In this document: positions 25,901 through 35,300 of the stretch, piece after piece
Position numbering within the stretch: the stretch's first letter is position 1
How the letters are laid out: each line of letters starts with the position of its first letter
NCBI GenBank assembly: GCA_965220855.1
Contig: CBDCQY010000001.1
Coordinates: forward strand, 1-64,000
Direction: 5' to 3'
Length of the DNA stretch: 64,000 nt
Origin: Bin95 sp965220855
Lineage (GTDB): Bacteria > Pseudomonadota > Alphaproteobacteria > Bin95
The notes under the pieces: model-generated
The model's database searches: none
Told to the model about the DNA's origin: nothing
The model's input: only the letters and a program-made list of their open reading frames with translations
Translations under genes and position numbers: made by a program

Positions 25901-27648
25901 AACCCATCAGCGAAGCGTCCGTCCGCAAGTCCGGCCAGTAGAATCGGTGCCAGCCGCCCCATGTCGCCCGGTGCGCCGGGCGCGCGTTGCAGCCTGTGAG
26001 CCAATGCCTCCAGGTCTTCGCTCGTTACAGGCGGTGCGCCCGGCAATCCCGCTGCCGCTTCGCAACCGGCGTCGAGCGCGTACTGGGCCAGGGCGATCGC
26101 GTCTCCGAGCTCGGCTTCGAGGCGCCGCAGAGCCGGCGGCTGGAGGTCGAGCGCGCGCACTCCGGTGAGCGGATGCTCTATCCTGGCGCCGGCTTGCGAC
26201 AAGAGTTGGACATAGTCCCGGATCGAGGCACAGAGACGAGCCCGCTCCGCTCCGGTCAATCCGGCAAGACCGTCCGGGGCCGTTGCGGGCGTCGGAGAGT
26301 TCCGCCCGATATGGAGGCTGATCTCCGCCATTGCCGAAATCGGACTGTAATCCGTGCCCTCCACGGGTTCGTGTAGCAAGCCAGCGATCCGGTTCAACTC
26401 ATCGCGCATTCGGCGAAGATCGCCTGTCCCTTCCAGGGCTTCAGCACCATTGCTTCCTGCGTGAAGTGTCCGACCAAGCTCCTGCAGCACAGCCTTCTTG
26501 TTGGCGTTCCTGGAATGCAACTCCAGACAGATATTGCGGAGGCCGGCCTTGACCAAGCGTTCATGCACCACTTCCAGTGCCGCCATCTTCTCAGCCATGA
26601 ACAGCACAGACTTGCCGTCATGCACGGCCGCAGCGATGATATTGGCAATCGTTTGCGACTTGCCCGTCCCCGGCGGCCCCTGCACGACAAGATTGCGCCC
26701 GGCGCGTGCTTCCTCGATAACCTTGGTCTGTGAGGCGTCGGCATCGACGATCTGAACCAGATCGGCCGGGTCGAATCGCTCGTCAAGCCGCTGTTCGTCT
26801 AGAAATAGCGATGGCTCCATATCGAAGTCGGCCGTCAATATCTTCCCGACCAGCGTGTCGCTCTCCAACACGTCTTGCGGCCAAGCAGCGGGCTTAAGAT
26901 CGCGCATCATCAGCAGTTTGGCGAAGGAGAACAGCCCGATCTGCATCCCGTCGGGGTCGACGCTCCAGCGCGTCTGGCCCGAGATCGCGTCCTGCACCGC
27001 GTCCAGGTAGGCCGAGGGATGCCAATCCTCGTCCTCCTCCAGTTCGGGGAGCACGATGCCGAAATCCGCCTTCAGCCGCTCCTGCAAGGGCAGGTTGGTA
27101 GCGAGGTCGTCGTCCCGCACGCGCAACTCGAAGGCGAAGCCTCGAGCGCTGCGCGCCAGTTCGACTGGCAGCAGAATCAGCGGTGCCTCGCGCCGCACCT
27201 CCGAACGCCTGTCCTCGAACCAAGTGAGAAAGCCCAGCGCCAAGTAGAGGATATTGACGCCTTGCTCCTCCTCGGCGGTCCGGGCGTCCCGGAACAGGCG
27301 CAGCAGGCGACGCTGGAGCGCGTCGGGCCCGAGCGGGGTGTCGAGCCACCCATCGCGGCGGCCGCCGGCCCGCGATGCGTCTTCTTCGGCCACGGCGATA
27401 TGCAGGTCGTCCGCCTCTTCGTCCTCGTCGCTACCAGTCGCACGGAACCTCATCCGCCGCCCTTTGGCACGCAACAGGTCGAACGCCTCCTCAACACACC
27501 CATCGACGATGTTCAACGCATTGGCGCGCTGGTTGGCCCGATTGACATGGACGAGCCGATTGCGTGTGCCGGTGTCCACCAACTGGAGTCGGGCCTTCTC
27601 CAGCAGTCGTTCGATTTCGCCGCCGCGCCCCGGCTCTGTGTTCTCCAT
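22972..27648 (-). CDS. Large SF1 helicase-nuclease (DUF4011 / MTES_1575 REase / DUF3320 architecture)
   Basis: 1558 residues. N-terminal DUF4011-like region (LVDTGTRNRLVHVNR), Walker A VVQGPPGTGKSQTI (~320), helicase motif II DILVIDEASQVRPEDA (~936), III VVVGDQKQLPPTSFF (~957), motif VI NVLFTRARHHCRVFA (~1190), then an endonuclease fold of the MTES_1575/Vsr-like kind with RIDLGVRHP and ILAVECDGASWHSA (~1260-1300), and a DUF3320 winged domain (~1400-1466). Such COG1112-type helicase-nucleases are repeatedly found in defence islands. Start uncertain: ATG 27648 or GTG five codons upstream. Its stop codon lies inside the autotransporter remnant, so the extreme C-terminus may be replaced. Confidence 0.88.
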   Translation of the reverse strand: MENTEPGRGGEIERLLEKARLQLVDTGTRNRLVHVNRANQRANALNIVDGCVEEAFDLLRAKGRRMRFRATGSDEDEEADDLHIAVAEEDASRAGGRRDGWLDTPLGPDALQRRLLRLFRDARTAEEEQGVNILYLALGFLTWFEDRRSEVRREAPLILLPVELARSARGFAFELRVRDDDLATNLPLQERLKADFGIVLPELEEDEDWHPSAYLDAVQDAISGQTRWSVDPDGMQIGLFSFAKLLMMRDLKPAAWPQDVLESDTLVGKILTADFDMEPSLFLDEQRLDERFDPADLVQIVDADASQTKVIEEARAGRNLVVQGPPGTGKSQTIANIIAAAVHDGKSVLFMAEKMAALEVVHERLVKAGLRNICLELHSRNANKKAVLQELGRTLHAGSNGAEALEGTGDLRRMRDELNRIAGLLHEPVEGTDYSPISAMAEISLHIGRNSPTPATAPDGLAGLTGAERARLCASIRDYVQLLSQAGARIEHPLTGVRALDLQPPALRRLEAELGDAIALAQYALDAGCEAAAGLPGAPPVTSEDLEALAHRLQRAPGAPGDMGRLAPILLAGLADGRFADGLEAGRAWREACDGAGGKFSEAAWSAPVEALRASLAKGAASFWKRWFGDYRFASRELATLLQDELPTNPAARLALVDQLMAIQKRRRLLAEDEPMLAAGLGEHWRGERTDFAGLVEGCAWLAALTWREELIAPELAVAFAGLGVDATARLERLRPALERLPDAVERVVQKLKLEAGDWRRLTLPELKSWLERIRDNLNRYGEWSDLETYRNALIESDQQALVAAIDDGRLAPERAEADFRYAVAEARWDAARAALPALDEVGKRDRHRLVADFVRMDRHRFGQVQALIRDRHLGSLPTGAAGEMAFIRGEIAKKTRHRPIRILMTQAGDMVKRIKPVFLMSPLSIAQFLPPGKIDFDILVIDEASQVRPEDALGAIARARQVVVVGDQKQLPPTSFFSRMTVGEVDDEEEAEPSVAGATEMESILTLCEARGLNTGMLEWHYRSRDPSLIRVSNIEFYDDRLVLPPSPVDGDDDFGLKLTRVPGAYSSRGSGGGRPGTNRIEAERIADALADHARTQPDLSVGVVAFSKVQCDMITEVLELRRRMDSDLDALLREGAGEDVFVKNIENVQGDERDVILISVGYGPNEPNGRLASMNFGPINNEGGERRLNVLFTRARHHCRVFASFDPGDIDLARSKAVGPRVLKRFLEFAETGALEGERRVGGAAESPFEEDVAEVIAGLGYPVDHQVGSGRFRIDLGVRHPRQTGNYILAVECDGASWHSALWARQRDRLRQQILEGLGWRFHRIWSTDWFYRRQQEVDRLREALEEARDAPKNEPPVREIDPPPTPPEMPLVEPPEPTPQAGAPPYVVAALCWKDGGEPEDAPVEKLETLVTEIVEIEGPVHLEEAARRVAAAFGKSKAGTRIRTATDRALRKAGRRRVLLAEGKFWMTEVQRLKPPVRDRSAVPVATRKPEYLPPAEIKAAAADVERQNGRMTHEELVREIARLLGYRKTGRDVQAQIDAALAGRASRRPGGC

Positions 27649-27653
27649 ACGGG

Positions 27654-27854
27654 CTACCGCCACTTCCGGCGGTCGTCGGCGCCGTCGAACAACACACGGT
27701 CGCGGCAGGGGGTCGCCACGGCCTTGGCTGCGTCGCCGCTCCGCGAATAGTTGGCCATCGTCCGGGCGCCGTCCCTGGCAAGTAGCAGGGCCGCCGCCAC
27801 GCCCACCACGGTGCCCGTGCCTGTCACGATGACGGTCCGGCCTTCGTGAGTCAT
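27654..27854 (-). pseudogene. Short-chain dehydrogenase N-terminal fragment
   Basis: MTHEGRTVIVTGTGTVVGVA then ALLLARDGARTMANYSRSG is the NAD-binding start of an SDR (TGxxxGxx motif), with GGGGAGG before the ATG. After about 48 residues homology ends and the frame closes near the helicase gene. It is a scrap left at the insertion boundary; the catalytic YxxxK is absent. Confidence 0.55.
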
Positions 27855-28051
27855 GCCTCCCCCCAGCTTCGTGACCGGGCCGTCGCTTGCAGCAGCCCCG
27901 TCGCGTCTTCCGTTAGACAGCGCCATATTGCATCTTTTCGCCGCCCGCCGTCACCCACCCGACAGACGCCGGTGATGTATAGGGCTATGTGTCAGCGGTG
28001 GGAGAGGGTACTTCCTGCGGTCCGAAGACAGCCACACGAAGAAGCACCCCT

Positions 28052-28219
28052 ATGCCACAGCACGTTGTGATAATCGAGAGTTTACCGATGGCTTTCGAGG
28101 TCGTGGAGCAGATGCAGGATGACGGTCTGGAATGGGGCGAGGGTTATCGTCTGCTTGGTTGTCAGGCCCTGGCCGAGATCATCGAGGGCCGTATGGTCGA
28201 AGCGGTCGCCTGGTTCTAA
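28052..28219 (+). CDS. Small acidic hypothetical protein, 55 aa
   Basis: MPQHVVIIESLPMAFEVVEQ, ending VEAVAWF. Plausible composition and a GAAGAAG six to eight bases upstream. It faces opposite to its neighbours, between the SDR fragment and the right block of backbone copy A. No family recognised. Confidence 0.35.
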   Translation: MPQHVVIIESLPMAFEVVEQMQDDGLEWGEGYRLLGCQALAEIIEGRMVEAVAWF

Positions 28220-28228
28220 ACACGCCTG

Positions 28229-28498
28229 TTAGTCACAGGCGGCGCTGTCCGAGTCCTTGTCCCCGCCGCCCAGGCAGCGCGCGGCGAAGGCGGTCCAGGA
28301 GGCCCGGTCGTGGCCGAGGCGGCGGTTGAAACGATCCGCGATCTCAAGCGCGCTGTCGATATCGACCGCGACCATCATCGTCGGGATCGGGGCGTCCATG
28401 CCCTCGACGGCGATCGCCAGGCGATGCAGTCCGTCGTCGGGCAGCGCCTCGACGAAGAAGACGAAATCCGTCTCCTCGGGCAAGCTGTCCATGCTCAT
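28229..28498 (-). CDS. Conserved hypothetical protein, 89 aa, copy A
   Basis: Begins MSMDSLPEETDFVFFVEALP; contains RLAIAVEGMDAPIPTMM and a cysteine near the end. Found in both backbone copies (B at 52369-52638, nine substitutions). Lies just downstream of the zinc-ribbon gene on the same strand. Function unknown. Confidence 0.6.
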   Translation of the reverse strand: MSMDSLPEETDFVFFVEALPDDGLHRLAIAVEGMDAPIPTMMVAVDIDSALEIADRFNRRLGHDRASWTAFAARCLGGGDKDSDSAACD

Positions 28499-28578
28499 CG
28501 GTCGATTCCTCCCCCTTGCGCGGCCCCCCGCCGCCGGCGGGCCGGCAAGATGTCTGCGCCAGCTCCCTGCGGCAAGCG

Positions 28579-29598
28579 TCACTCCCAGCCAGCCAGCGTC
28601 GCCAGCGGGCTGGCGTCCCGGACCACCTCCACCTGGCGCCTGTCGAGCTTCTCGAAGGCGATGAAGGCCGCAACCTCCATCTCGTCGTCGAAGACCGCAA
28701 GCGGCTCCTCGGCCCCGACCAGGAACACGGCGAAGCTCGGCGGCCAGGCCGGCATGCCGCGGACATGATCGGAGCGCTCGTAAGATCGGCGGGCGCACGC
28801 ATCGCAGCGTGCAGCACCGAAGGAAGCGGCTCCGCAGTCCGTGCAGCGGTCCGCACGGCGTCGGGTCCAGTAGCGGGCGCGGTTCGCGGCGTTCTTGCGT
28901 CCGGCGGACCGGCTGTCGGACTGCAGCGCCGAACAGAGCGTGCACCTGGCCCCGCCGCCATTGGTCGGGGCGCCGCACTTCACGCACAGGCTGACGGCGC
29001 GCCGGGCGGCGTAGAGTTCGCGCGCCCCCTCGCGCCGTGCGGCGCGGCAGGGCTCGCAGAGCGTCCCGCCCGCGACCGGGGGCCGGCGTCCGCACCTTGT
29101 GCAAGCATTCGCCGCGCGGCGGGCCGCATGGCGCTTGCGGCTGGCGATGCGGGCGGCCTGGCGCTTCGCCGCAGCCGGCTTGCCGCCATATTGGAGACCC
29201 GCCGCCCTGGCCTCGGCATAGCGGGCGCGGTCGGCCGCTCGCCTCTTCGCCGCGCAGGGATCGCACGCCCGCCGATCCGGCGCGATGGGCTCGCGACCGC
29301 ACTTGCCGCACAATCCGGCCTCGCGCCGCCGCGCGGTCTTCCGGCGCGAGCGCTCGCGCTCATACTCCCTGGCGCGAGCGGGGTCCCGCCGGGGCTGTCC
29401 CGCTGCCCGGAGACGCGCATCGCGCGCCCGCCCAACAGCCCGGCCCTTCTCCGCGCAAACATCGCAGACAGAACGGTCTGGCTCTGGAGGGCACTTCCCG
29501 CACTTCGGACACAGGCCGGCCGCAAGCCGCTCGGCAACCCGCCTGCGATACCGCTCGCGGTCCTTCCGCTTCTGCACCTCGGGGTCTCGATACGCCAT
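28579..29598 (-). CDS. Five-zinc-ribbon protein, copy A
   Basis: 339 residues. Five repeats of CxxCG-x9-11-CxxC spaced about 45-50 residues apart (CPKCGK, CGKCGR, CTRCGR, CVKCGA, CTDCGA starts) separated by very basic Arg/Ala helices, then a C-terminal ~70-residue domain (FAVFLVGAEEPLAVFDDEME). Each repeat should bind one zinc. The basic linkers suggest nucleic-acid binding. ATG start with GGAGGG upstream. Copy B begins with GTG instead. No named family recognised. Confidence 0.7.
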   Translation of the reverse strand: MAYRDPEVQKRKDRERYRRRVAERLAAGLCPKCGKCPPEPDRSVCDVCAEKGRAVGRARDARLRAAGQPRRDPARAREYERERSRRKTARRREAGLCGKCGREPIAPDRRACDPCAAKRRAADRARYAEARAAGLQYGGKPAAAKRQAARIASRKRHAARRAANACTRCGRRPPVAGGTLCEPCRAARREGARELYAARRAVSLCVKCGAPTNGGGARCTLCSALQSDSRSAGRKNAANRARYWTRRRADRCTDCGAASFGAARCDACARRSYERSDHVRGMPAWPPSFAVFLVGAEEPLAVFDDEMEVAAFIAFEKLDRRQVEVVRDASPLATLAGWE

Positions 29599-29683
29599 GG
29601 CGCCCTCCTGTCATGCTCGGTCCCGAACGATGGACGCCCCCGGTCGACGGCGGGCCGGCCGGACGTCCGGTGGAGAGCGCGGG

Positions 29684-30010
29684 TCAGCCCCGCTGCCGGC
29701 GGTCGGCGAATATCCCCAGGCTCCGCCAGCCCCAGAGCTGCACGCCGCAGCTGCGCAGCCTGACCCCGGTGGCGATGATGATCTCGTCGCGCGCGGGCCG
29801 CATGTTCGCGACCGCCTTCAGCGGCAGAACCCTGCCGCGCGCCTTGCGCCGCCCCTTCGGCTTCGCGCCGTCGGCCTGGACCGGCACGATGTCGCCATTG
29901 GCGAGCGAACGGAAGGTCTCGACGACATACCGGTCGTCCTCAAGACCGCCGCCGACGAAGTGGGTGAGAAACGTGCGCGCGTCGCCGCGCGGCGCCAGAA
30001 CCGCCTGCAT
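29684..30010 (-). CDS. Conserved hypothetical protein, 108 aa, copy A
   Basis: Starts MQAVLAPRGDARTFLTHFVG after AAGGAG (nine bases upstream); the second half is basic (KPKGRRKARGRVLPL) and ends GWRSLGIFADRRQRG. Near-identical in copy B (one substitution seen: GGG to GAG region). Function unknown. Possibly first gene of the 108-aa/zinc-ribbon/89-aa string. Confidence 0.6.
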   Translation of the reverse strand: MQAVLAPRGDARTFLTHFVGGGLEDDRYVVETFRSLANGDIVPVQADGAKPKGRRKARGRVLPLKAVANMRPARDEIIIATGVRLRSCGVQLWGWRSLGIFADRRQRG

Positions 30011-30178
30011 GATGCCGTGCTCCTTGAAGAGGTGAAGAGGAACGGCGGCAGCGGCTCCCTCCGGGACCCCCGCCCGCCGCCCCGCTCACGGCCAGGCCTC
30101 TCCTCTTGGCGGTACAATGACCAAGCTTTCATCAAATTGGCGACCGCACGATTATGGCGAGACAGTCGTGGTTTCTTG

Positions 30179-31303
30179 TCAATTTTGAAGCCTTGCCAGC
30201 AACGCCTGTGAATCTGTGCCGAGCGGCACCTCGATCCGCAGTCCCTCCGGTGCTTCCCACGCGAACATCCCGACTGCCAGCAGCAGCCGCTCGACGTGGA
30301 TGTTGAAGGCCAGGAACTCGTCGAATGTCTCCCACTTGCCCAACCGAAGGTGGAAACTTGCAAGGTCCTCGAAGTAAACGCCAAGCCAATCCCGGAGCCC
30401 CGCGCGATCGAGCGCATCGTTCAGCATAGGTGCATCACCGAGCGGATTCGTTCTGGTGAATGCGCAATGGCCAAGAAAATCCGCAGTCGCGATCAATATC
30501 CGCCAGATTGCGGGTCGTGCGATCTCCAGCAATCTTTCCAGATCGCCATGTTCGCGGTAAGCAAGTCGTTCTCGGGGCACAGTTTCCATCATTCGATCAA
30601 CGGCTCTGACCAAGCACTCCCGAAGTAACCCGCCAACCTCTTCCGAATCTCCAAAAGCACTCGCTATCGACGACGCAGTGTAGCTCTCCGGCGCGCCGTC
30701 CGCGCTGGCATAAAGCCAACCGTCGATTCCGCCACCCAACGCTTTGAGCAACGTGCCTGGCAGGCGCGCCTCAATAATCTCCATCAGACCAACCGAAGCC
30801 ACCTGCTTCGCGACCACGTACTTCGCCCAGGCCTTCCGCCCTTCATCCCCGGATATGAAGGCTTCAGAAATGATATCAGAGATGACGATCCGTCCCTTCA
30901 CCGTGCCCGACCGTCTGACCATTACCACCTGCGCCACGCCGACACCGATCTCCTCCGGAGCAGTGTTTGGCGATGGCGCGCCTTCCCAGCCCCTTTCGAC
31001 GGCCAGCAACAGTCCCGAATAGTCAGCTCCGATGGTGATCCCGTCCAGACGCCCCAGTGGCATGATCGAAGCGATCTCATTCACAAGGTCGCAGACCGCC
31101 TCCCGAATGCGTGTCGCGGCACGCTCATCGTCATACCCATATAGCGAAAGTTCGTATTGGACACCGAATGTCTGCGTCCATTCGAACGTGCCGGCTCCCG
31201 ATAATCCGTCGTTCGCCTTCGGACCACGCCTGTCCCAAACAGTGTCATCGAAGCCGCGCTCGACAGCTTCCAAAAGGGCTGGATCGAGTTTACACCCGAT
31301 CAT
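30179..31303 (-). CDS. Hypothetical protein, ~374 aa, partner of the DUF4238 gene
   Basis: Starts MIGCKLDPALLEAVERGFDD, 14 bases inside the end of the DUF4238 gene; the frame is open back to 31345 through a TTG. Contains a mixed alpha/beta N-terminal half and a helical C-terminal half with LARLQN at the end. No catalytic motif recognised. The overlap means the two genes are co-expressed, and a nine-T run at the junction could even fuse them. Confidence 0.6.
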   Translation of the reverse strand: MIGCKLDPALLEAVERGFDDTVWDRRGPKANDGLSGAGTFEWTQTFGVQYELSLYGYDDERAATRIREAVCDLVNEIASIMPLGRLDGITIGADYSGLLLAVERGWEGAPSPNTAPEEIGVGVAQVVMVRRSGTVKGRIVISDIISEAFISGDEGRKAWAKYVVAKQVASVGLMEIIEARLPGTLLKALGGGIDGWLYASADGAPESYTASSIASAFGDSEEVGGLLRECLVRAVDRMMETVPRERLAYREHGDLERLLEIARPAIWRILIATADFLGHCAFTRTNPLGDAPMLNDALDRAGLRDWLGVYFEDLASFHLRLGKWETFDEFLAFNIHVERLLLAVGMFAWEAPEGLRIEVPLGTDSQALLARLQN

Positions 31304-32282
31304 GCTGTGTAGTCGGTTTGTATCTTCGTCCAAGCGTGGGGCCAAAAAAAAACGCTTGGCTTAAGCTTGCCGCCTCTACGTTGTAATCGAGATCACTTGT
31401 CTGACAGAATCCGGGCTTGCGCCCTACGAGCAACTTGTCGGGCGAAATTGCCAAAATTAATGCACACAAATGATCCTTGCCGATGAGCAGATGGTTGCCG
31501 GTCACGCCATTTGAATCAATCCCTATCGCCACACAATCCGGCAAAATAGCGCCATCTACAGGTGCTCCTTCAACGGTCCATGTAAAGGTAAGCATCAATT
31601 TCTCAAACTCACTCAAATTATTTGAAATATCCAGGGATGTGTTGTGACCATCACGGACGAGAGTTGGCAAACGAGATCGCATAGCAGACAGAGCGACAGT
31701 TGCAAGATTTCGGCCAGATTTTAATGATGTACTGGCTTTCTCTTTTGCAATAATATACGCTATCCGCTCTAAATTATGAGTTGGTATGCGGTGTTCTGCA
31801 ATCTCTCGACTCTTGACTAGATCTTTGAATACAGTGGATCGGAACTGTTCTGTAGGCGATATTCCATCAAGGCCAATCAGTGTCTTGACGTTGCCTTGCT
31901 CAGATAATGCGTCCGCGATAAGGTCAAGTACGTGAGCCGCACCGGCACTTAATGTTGTCCGTATATGTGCCGTTCTCTGCACTAGATGAGATACAACTAG
32001 TGCAGCCTTTGAAGATATAATGACAGAGCCGATCGGTTCGGTTCGAACCTCATTCAGAATAATCGCTAATTTGGATTCGATTTTAGTAATCTCATCATCA
32101 AGCGTTGTTTGTCCTTCACGCCCCGGTTCCGAGTAAAAGTGATCTTCGGATGCTGTCCGTTTGATCGGGCGTCGCGCGGGTGTGTGACCTCTTCGGAAGT
32201 ACCAAACGTCCTTGCATCCGGGTCGAATTCCAAATGCCCGCTGGACGAAGCTGGGGATGTAGTGTTGGTTCTTGCCAGCCAA
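31290..32282 (-). CDS. DUF4238 domain protein
   Basis: 330 residues. The start MAGKNQHYIPSFVQRAFGI is the family hallmark (NQHYIP.F..R.F); later FYSEPGREGQTTLDDEITKIE and a central helical region fit. DUF4238 proteins are of unknown biochemical role and are common near restriction and abortive-infection genes. More AT-rich than the type I genes upstream, suggesting separate acquisition. It lies 37 bases after hsdR. Confidence 0.8.
   Translation of the reverse strand: MAGKNQHYIPSFVQRAFGIRPGCKDVWYFRRGHTPARRPIKRTASEDHFYSEPGREGQTTLDDEITKIESKLAIILNEVRTEPIGSVIISSKAALVVSHLVQRTAHIRTTLSAGAAHVLDLIADALSEQGNVKTLIGLDGISPTEQFRSTVFKDLVKSREIAEHRIPTHNLERIAYIIAKEKASTSLKSGRNLATVALSAMRSRLPTLVRDGHNTSLDISNNLSEFEKLMLTFTWTVEGAPVDGAILPDCVAIGIDSNGVTGNHLLIGKDHLCALILAISPDKLLVGRKPGFCQTSDLDYNVEAASLSQAFFFGPTLGRRYKPTTQHDRV
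31344..31352 (-). other. Nine-T run at the DUF4238/next-gene overlap (possible slippage site)
   Basis: On the coding strand nine T encode FFF near the end of DUF4238 (SQAFFFGPTLG). A one-base slip places the ribosome or polymerase in the frame LAPRLDEDTN that runs straight into the next protein. Confidence 0.4.
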
Positions 32283-32318
32283 GGTGATGTATCCGGGATT
32301 ATCTGTGCAGGAGAGTAG

Positions 32319-35300
32319 TCACGCCGCCCACCTCTCGGAAAGGGCCTCGGCCTGTTGCAGGACGGTTTGCACGGCGGCGTCCTGGAGGTCCGGGGGATAG
32401 CCGTGTTTGCGGAGGATGCGTTTGACCAGGACGCGCATCTTGGCGCGCGCCGACTGGCGGTGTTGCCAGTCCACGGAGGCGTTGCTCCTCAGGCTGTTGA
32501 GCAGCTCCTGGGCGATGACGCGGAGGTGGTCGTCGCCCATGATCTCGACGGCGCTCTCGTTTCGGGCAAGCGCGTCGTAGAAGGCGATTTCCTCCGCGCT
32601 CAGCCCCTCCTCCTCGCCGCGCCGGTGGGCGGCGCGGATGTCGCGGGCGAGGCCGATCAGTTCCTGGAGGACCTCCGCCGTGGTGACGGCGTTGTTGTGG
32701 TAGCGCGCGATCGCTTCCGCCAGCCGCTCGGAGAAGGCGCGCGTCTCTACGACATTGATGCGGCTCCTGGAGCGCAGTTCGCCGTCGAGGAGCTTGCGCA
32801 GCGCCTCCAGGGCGAGGTTCTTCTTCTCCATGCCCTGCACTTCGGCCAGGAACTCGTCGGAGAGGATGGAGATGTCCGGCGTTTCCAGCCCGGCGGCCTT
32901 CAGAATATCGACGATCTCGGTCGAGACCACGGCGCGGCTGACGATCTGCTGCACGGCAAGGTCCCGCTCGGCGGAGGACGCGCCGGCGCCGGGCGCGCTC
33001 TTGACCAGCGCCGCACGGACGGTCTGGAAGAAGCCCACATCGTCGCGGATGGCGCGCGCCGCATCGCTGGCGGCGGCGAGCGCGAACGCGCGGGAGAGCG
33101 CCAGCACGGCGTCTCCGAAGCGCCGGCGGGCGCGCTTCCTGCCCTCTTCGGTCTCCTCCCTGGCCGCCTCGCGCTGCTGCAGGGCGAGCACCCATTCGAT
33201 AGCCTCCGCAAGCGCGGCGAGCCGTTCCTGCGCCGTCCCGGCCAGTCCCTTGCGATAGTCGAAACCGTGGAACATGGCGCGCACGATCTCGTGCTTCTCC
33301 TTGAGCGCCGCCACGGCTTCGGCCTCGTCGATGCCGGCATGGCGCCGGTCGTCGCTCGAATACTGGCCGAGGGCCGACTTCAGGTTCTGTGCGATGCCGA
33401 TATAGTCCACGATCAGCCCGGCCGGCTTGTCGCGGAACACGCGGTTGACGCGCGCGATGGCCTGCATCAGCCCGTGCCCGCGCATCGGCTTGTCAACATA
33501 CATGGTGTGCAGGCTCGGCGCGTCGAAGCCGGTCAGCCACATGTCGCGCACGATCGCGATTTTCAGCGCGTCATCCGGGTCCTTGATCCGCTTCGCCAGC
33601 AGGTCGCGCCGCGCCTTGCCGCCGATATGGGGCTGCCACTCCGTCGGGTCGGACGCCGCGCCGGTCATGACGATCTTGATCGCGCCCTTCTCGTCGTCAT
33701 CGCTCCGCCAGTCCGGGCGCAAGCGGACGATCTCGTCATGGAGGGCGACGCAGATCCGCCGGCTCATGCAGACGATCATGGCCTTGCCGTCGAGACCGGC
33801 GATACGGCTCTCGAAATGCTCCACCAGGTCGCGGGCGACCAGATGCAGGCGCTTCTCCGTCCCGACCACGGCCTCGACATTGGCCCATCGGCGCTTGAGC
33901 CGTTCCTGCTCGCCTTCGGCCTCTTCCTCGGTCAGCGCCGCGATCTCGTCGTCGAGCGTCGGCTTCTCGTCCTCGTCGAGTTCGATGCGGGCGAGGCGGC
34001 TCTCATAGTAGATCGGCACCGTCGCGCCGTCCTCGACGCCCCGGCTGATGTCGTAGATGTCGATATAGTGGCCGAACACGACCGGCGTATTCGCATCTTC
34101 CTTCTCGATGGGCGTGCCGGTGAAGCCGATGAAGGAGGCGTTCGGCAGGGCGTCGCGCAGATATTTGGCTAAGCCGTAGGAGATTTCCCCGGTTCCGCGC
34201 GCCACCTTCGCCCGGAAGCCATACTGGCTGCGATGCGCTTCGTCGGCGATGACGACGACATTGCGGCGGTCGCTGAGCTCCGGATAGTCTATCTCGCCCG
34301 GCTCGGGCGCGAACTTCTGAATGGTGGTGAACACCACGCCGCCGGAAGGGCGGTTCAGGATTCGCTGCAAATCCTCGCGGCTCTCGGCCTGTTGCGGGGT
34401 CTGGCGCAGCAGGTCGCGGCACATGGAGAAGGTGGCGAACAGCTGGTCGTCGAGATCGTTGCGGTCGGTGATGACGACGACGGTCGGGTTTCCCATCTCT
34501 GGGTGGGCGATGATTTGCCCGGCGTAGAACGCCATGAGCAGGCTCTTGCCGGAGCCTTGCGTGTGCCAGATCACGCCGATGCGCCGGTCGCCCTCCTGCT
34601 GCGAGGCCACCGAAGGCCAGCCGCGGTCGGCCGGGTCCTCGCGCGGCGCCAGGGCGCGGTCGGGCAAGGCGCGCAGGGTGGAGGCGACCGCGCGCTGCAC
34701 GGCGTGGAACTGGTGATAGCCGGCGACGATCTTGACCGGCCCCGCGCCCGTATCCCCGAACACCGTGAAGTCCCGGATCAGCGCCAGAAACCGGGCTTTC
34801 TCGAACACGCCGCCGATCAGGGTTTCCAGTTCCGGCGCGCCCTTCGGCGCGATGGCGGCGCCGTCCACGGTGCGCCAGGGCATGAAGCGTTCGGGGCTGG
34901 CGGTCAGCGAGCCGAGGCGCGCCTGCAGCCCGTCCGAGGTCGCGAGCACGGCGTTGGTGCGGAAGAGCGAGGGAATTTCGGACTTGTAGGTCTGAAGCTG
35001 GTTGAACGCCCCTTCGAGGGTGGCGTTCTCGTCGCCGGGATTCTTCAGCTCGATGACGGCGAGCGGCAGACCGTTGACGAACAGCACGATATCCGCCCGG
35101 CGGGTGTTCTGCCCCTCGATGACCGTGAACTGGTTCACCGCGAGCCAGTCATTGGCCTCGATGTCGGCGAAGTCGATGAGCCGGGCCGCGTCGCCGGCGA
35201 TGCTGCCGTCCTCCCTGGTGAGCTCGACGGGCACGCCCTCGACCAGATAGCGGTGCAGGCGGCGGTTCTCCTCGATGAGCGAGGGCGTCTCCGCCTGCCG

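Larger units (their letters stand above)
28237..30110. repeat. Backbone copy A, right block (duplicate of 52377-54250)
   Basis: About 1.9 kb matching 52377-54250 in order and orientation: 89-aa gene, zinc-ribbon gene, 108-aa gene. In copy B this block follows the autotransporter gene; in copy A it follows the helicase-nuclease insertion. Confidence 0.88.

Noticed and set aside
32355..34172. A 605-codon plus-strand frame opposite hsdR (and a 506-codon one at 34233-35753)
   Set aside because: Antisense to a clear HsdR with all motifs; His/Arg/Val-rich composition typical of shadow frames in GC-rich DNA.
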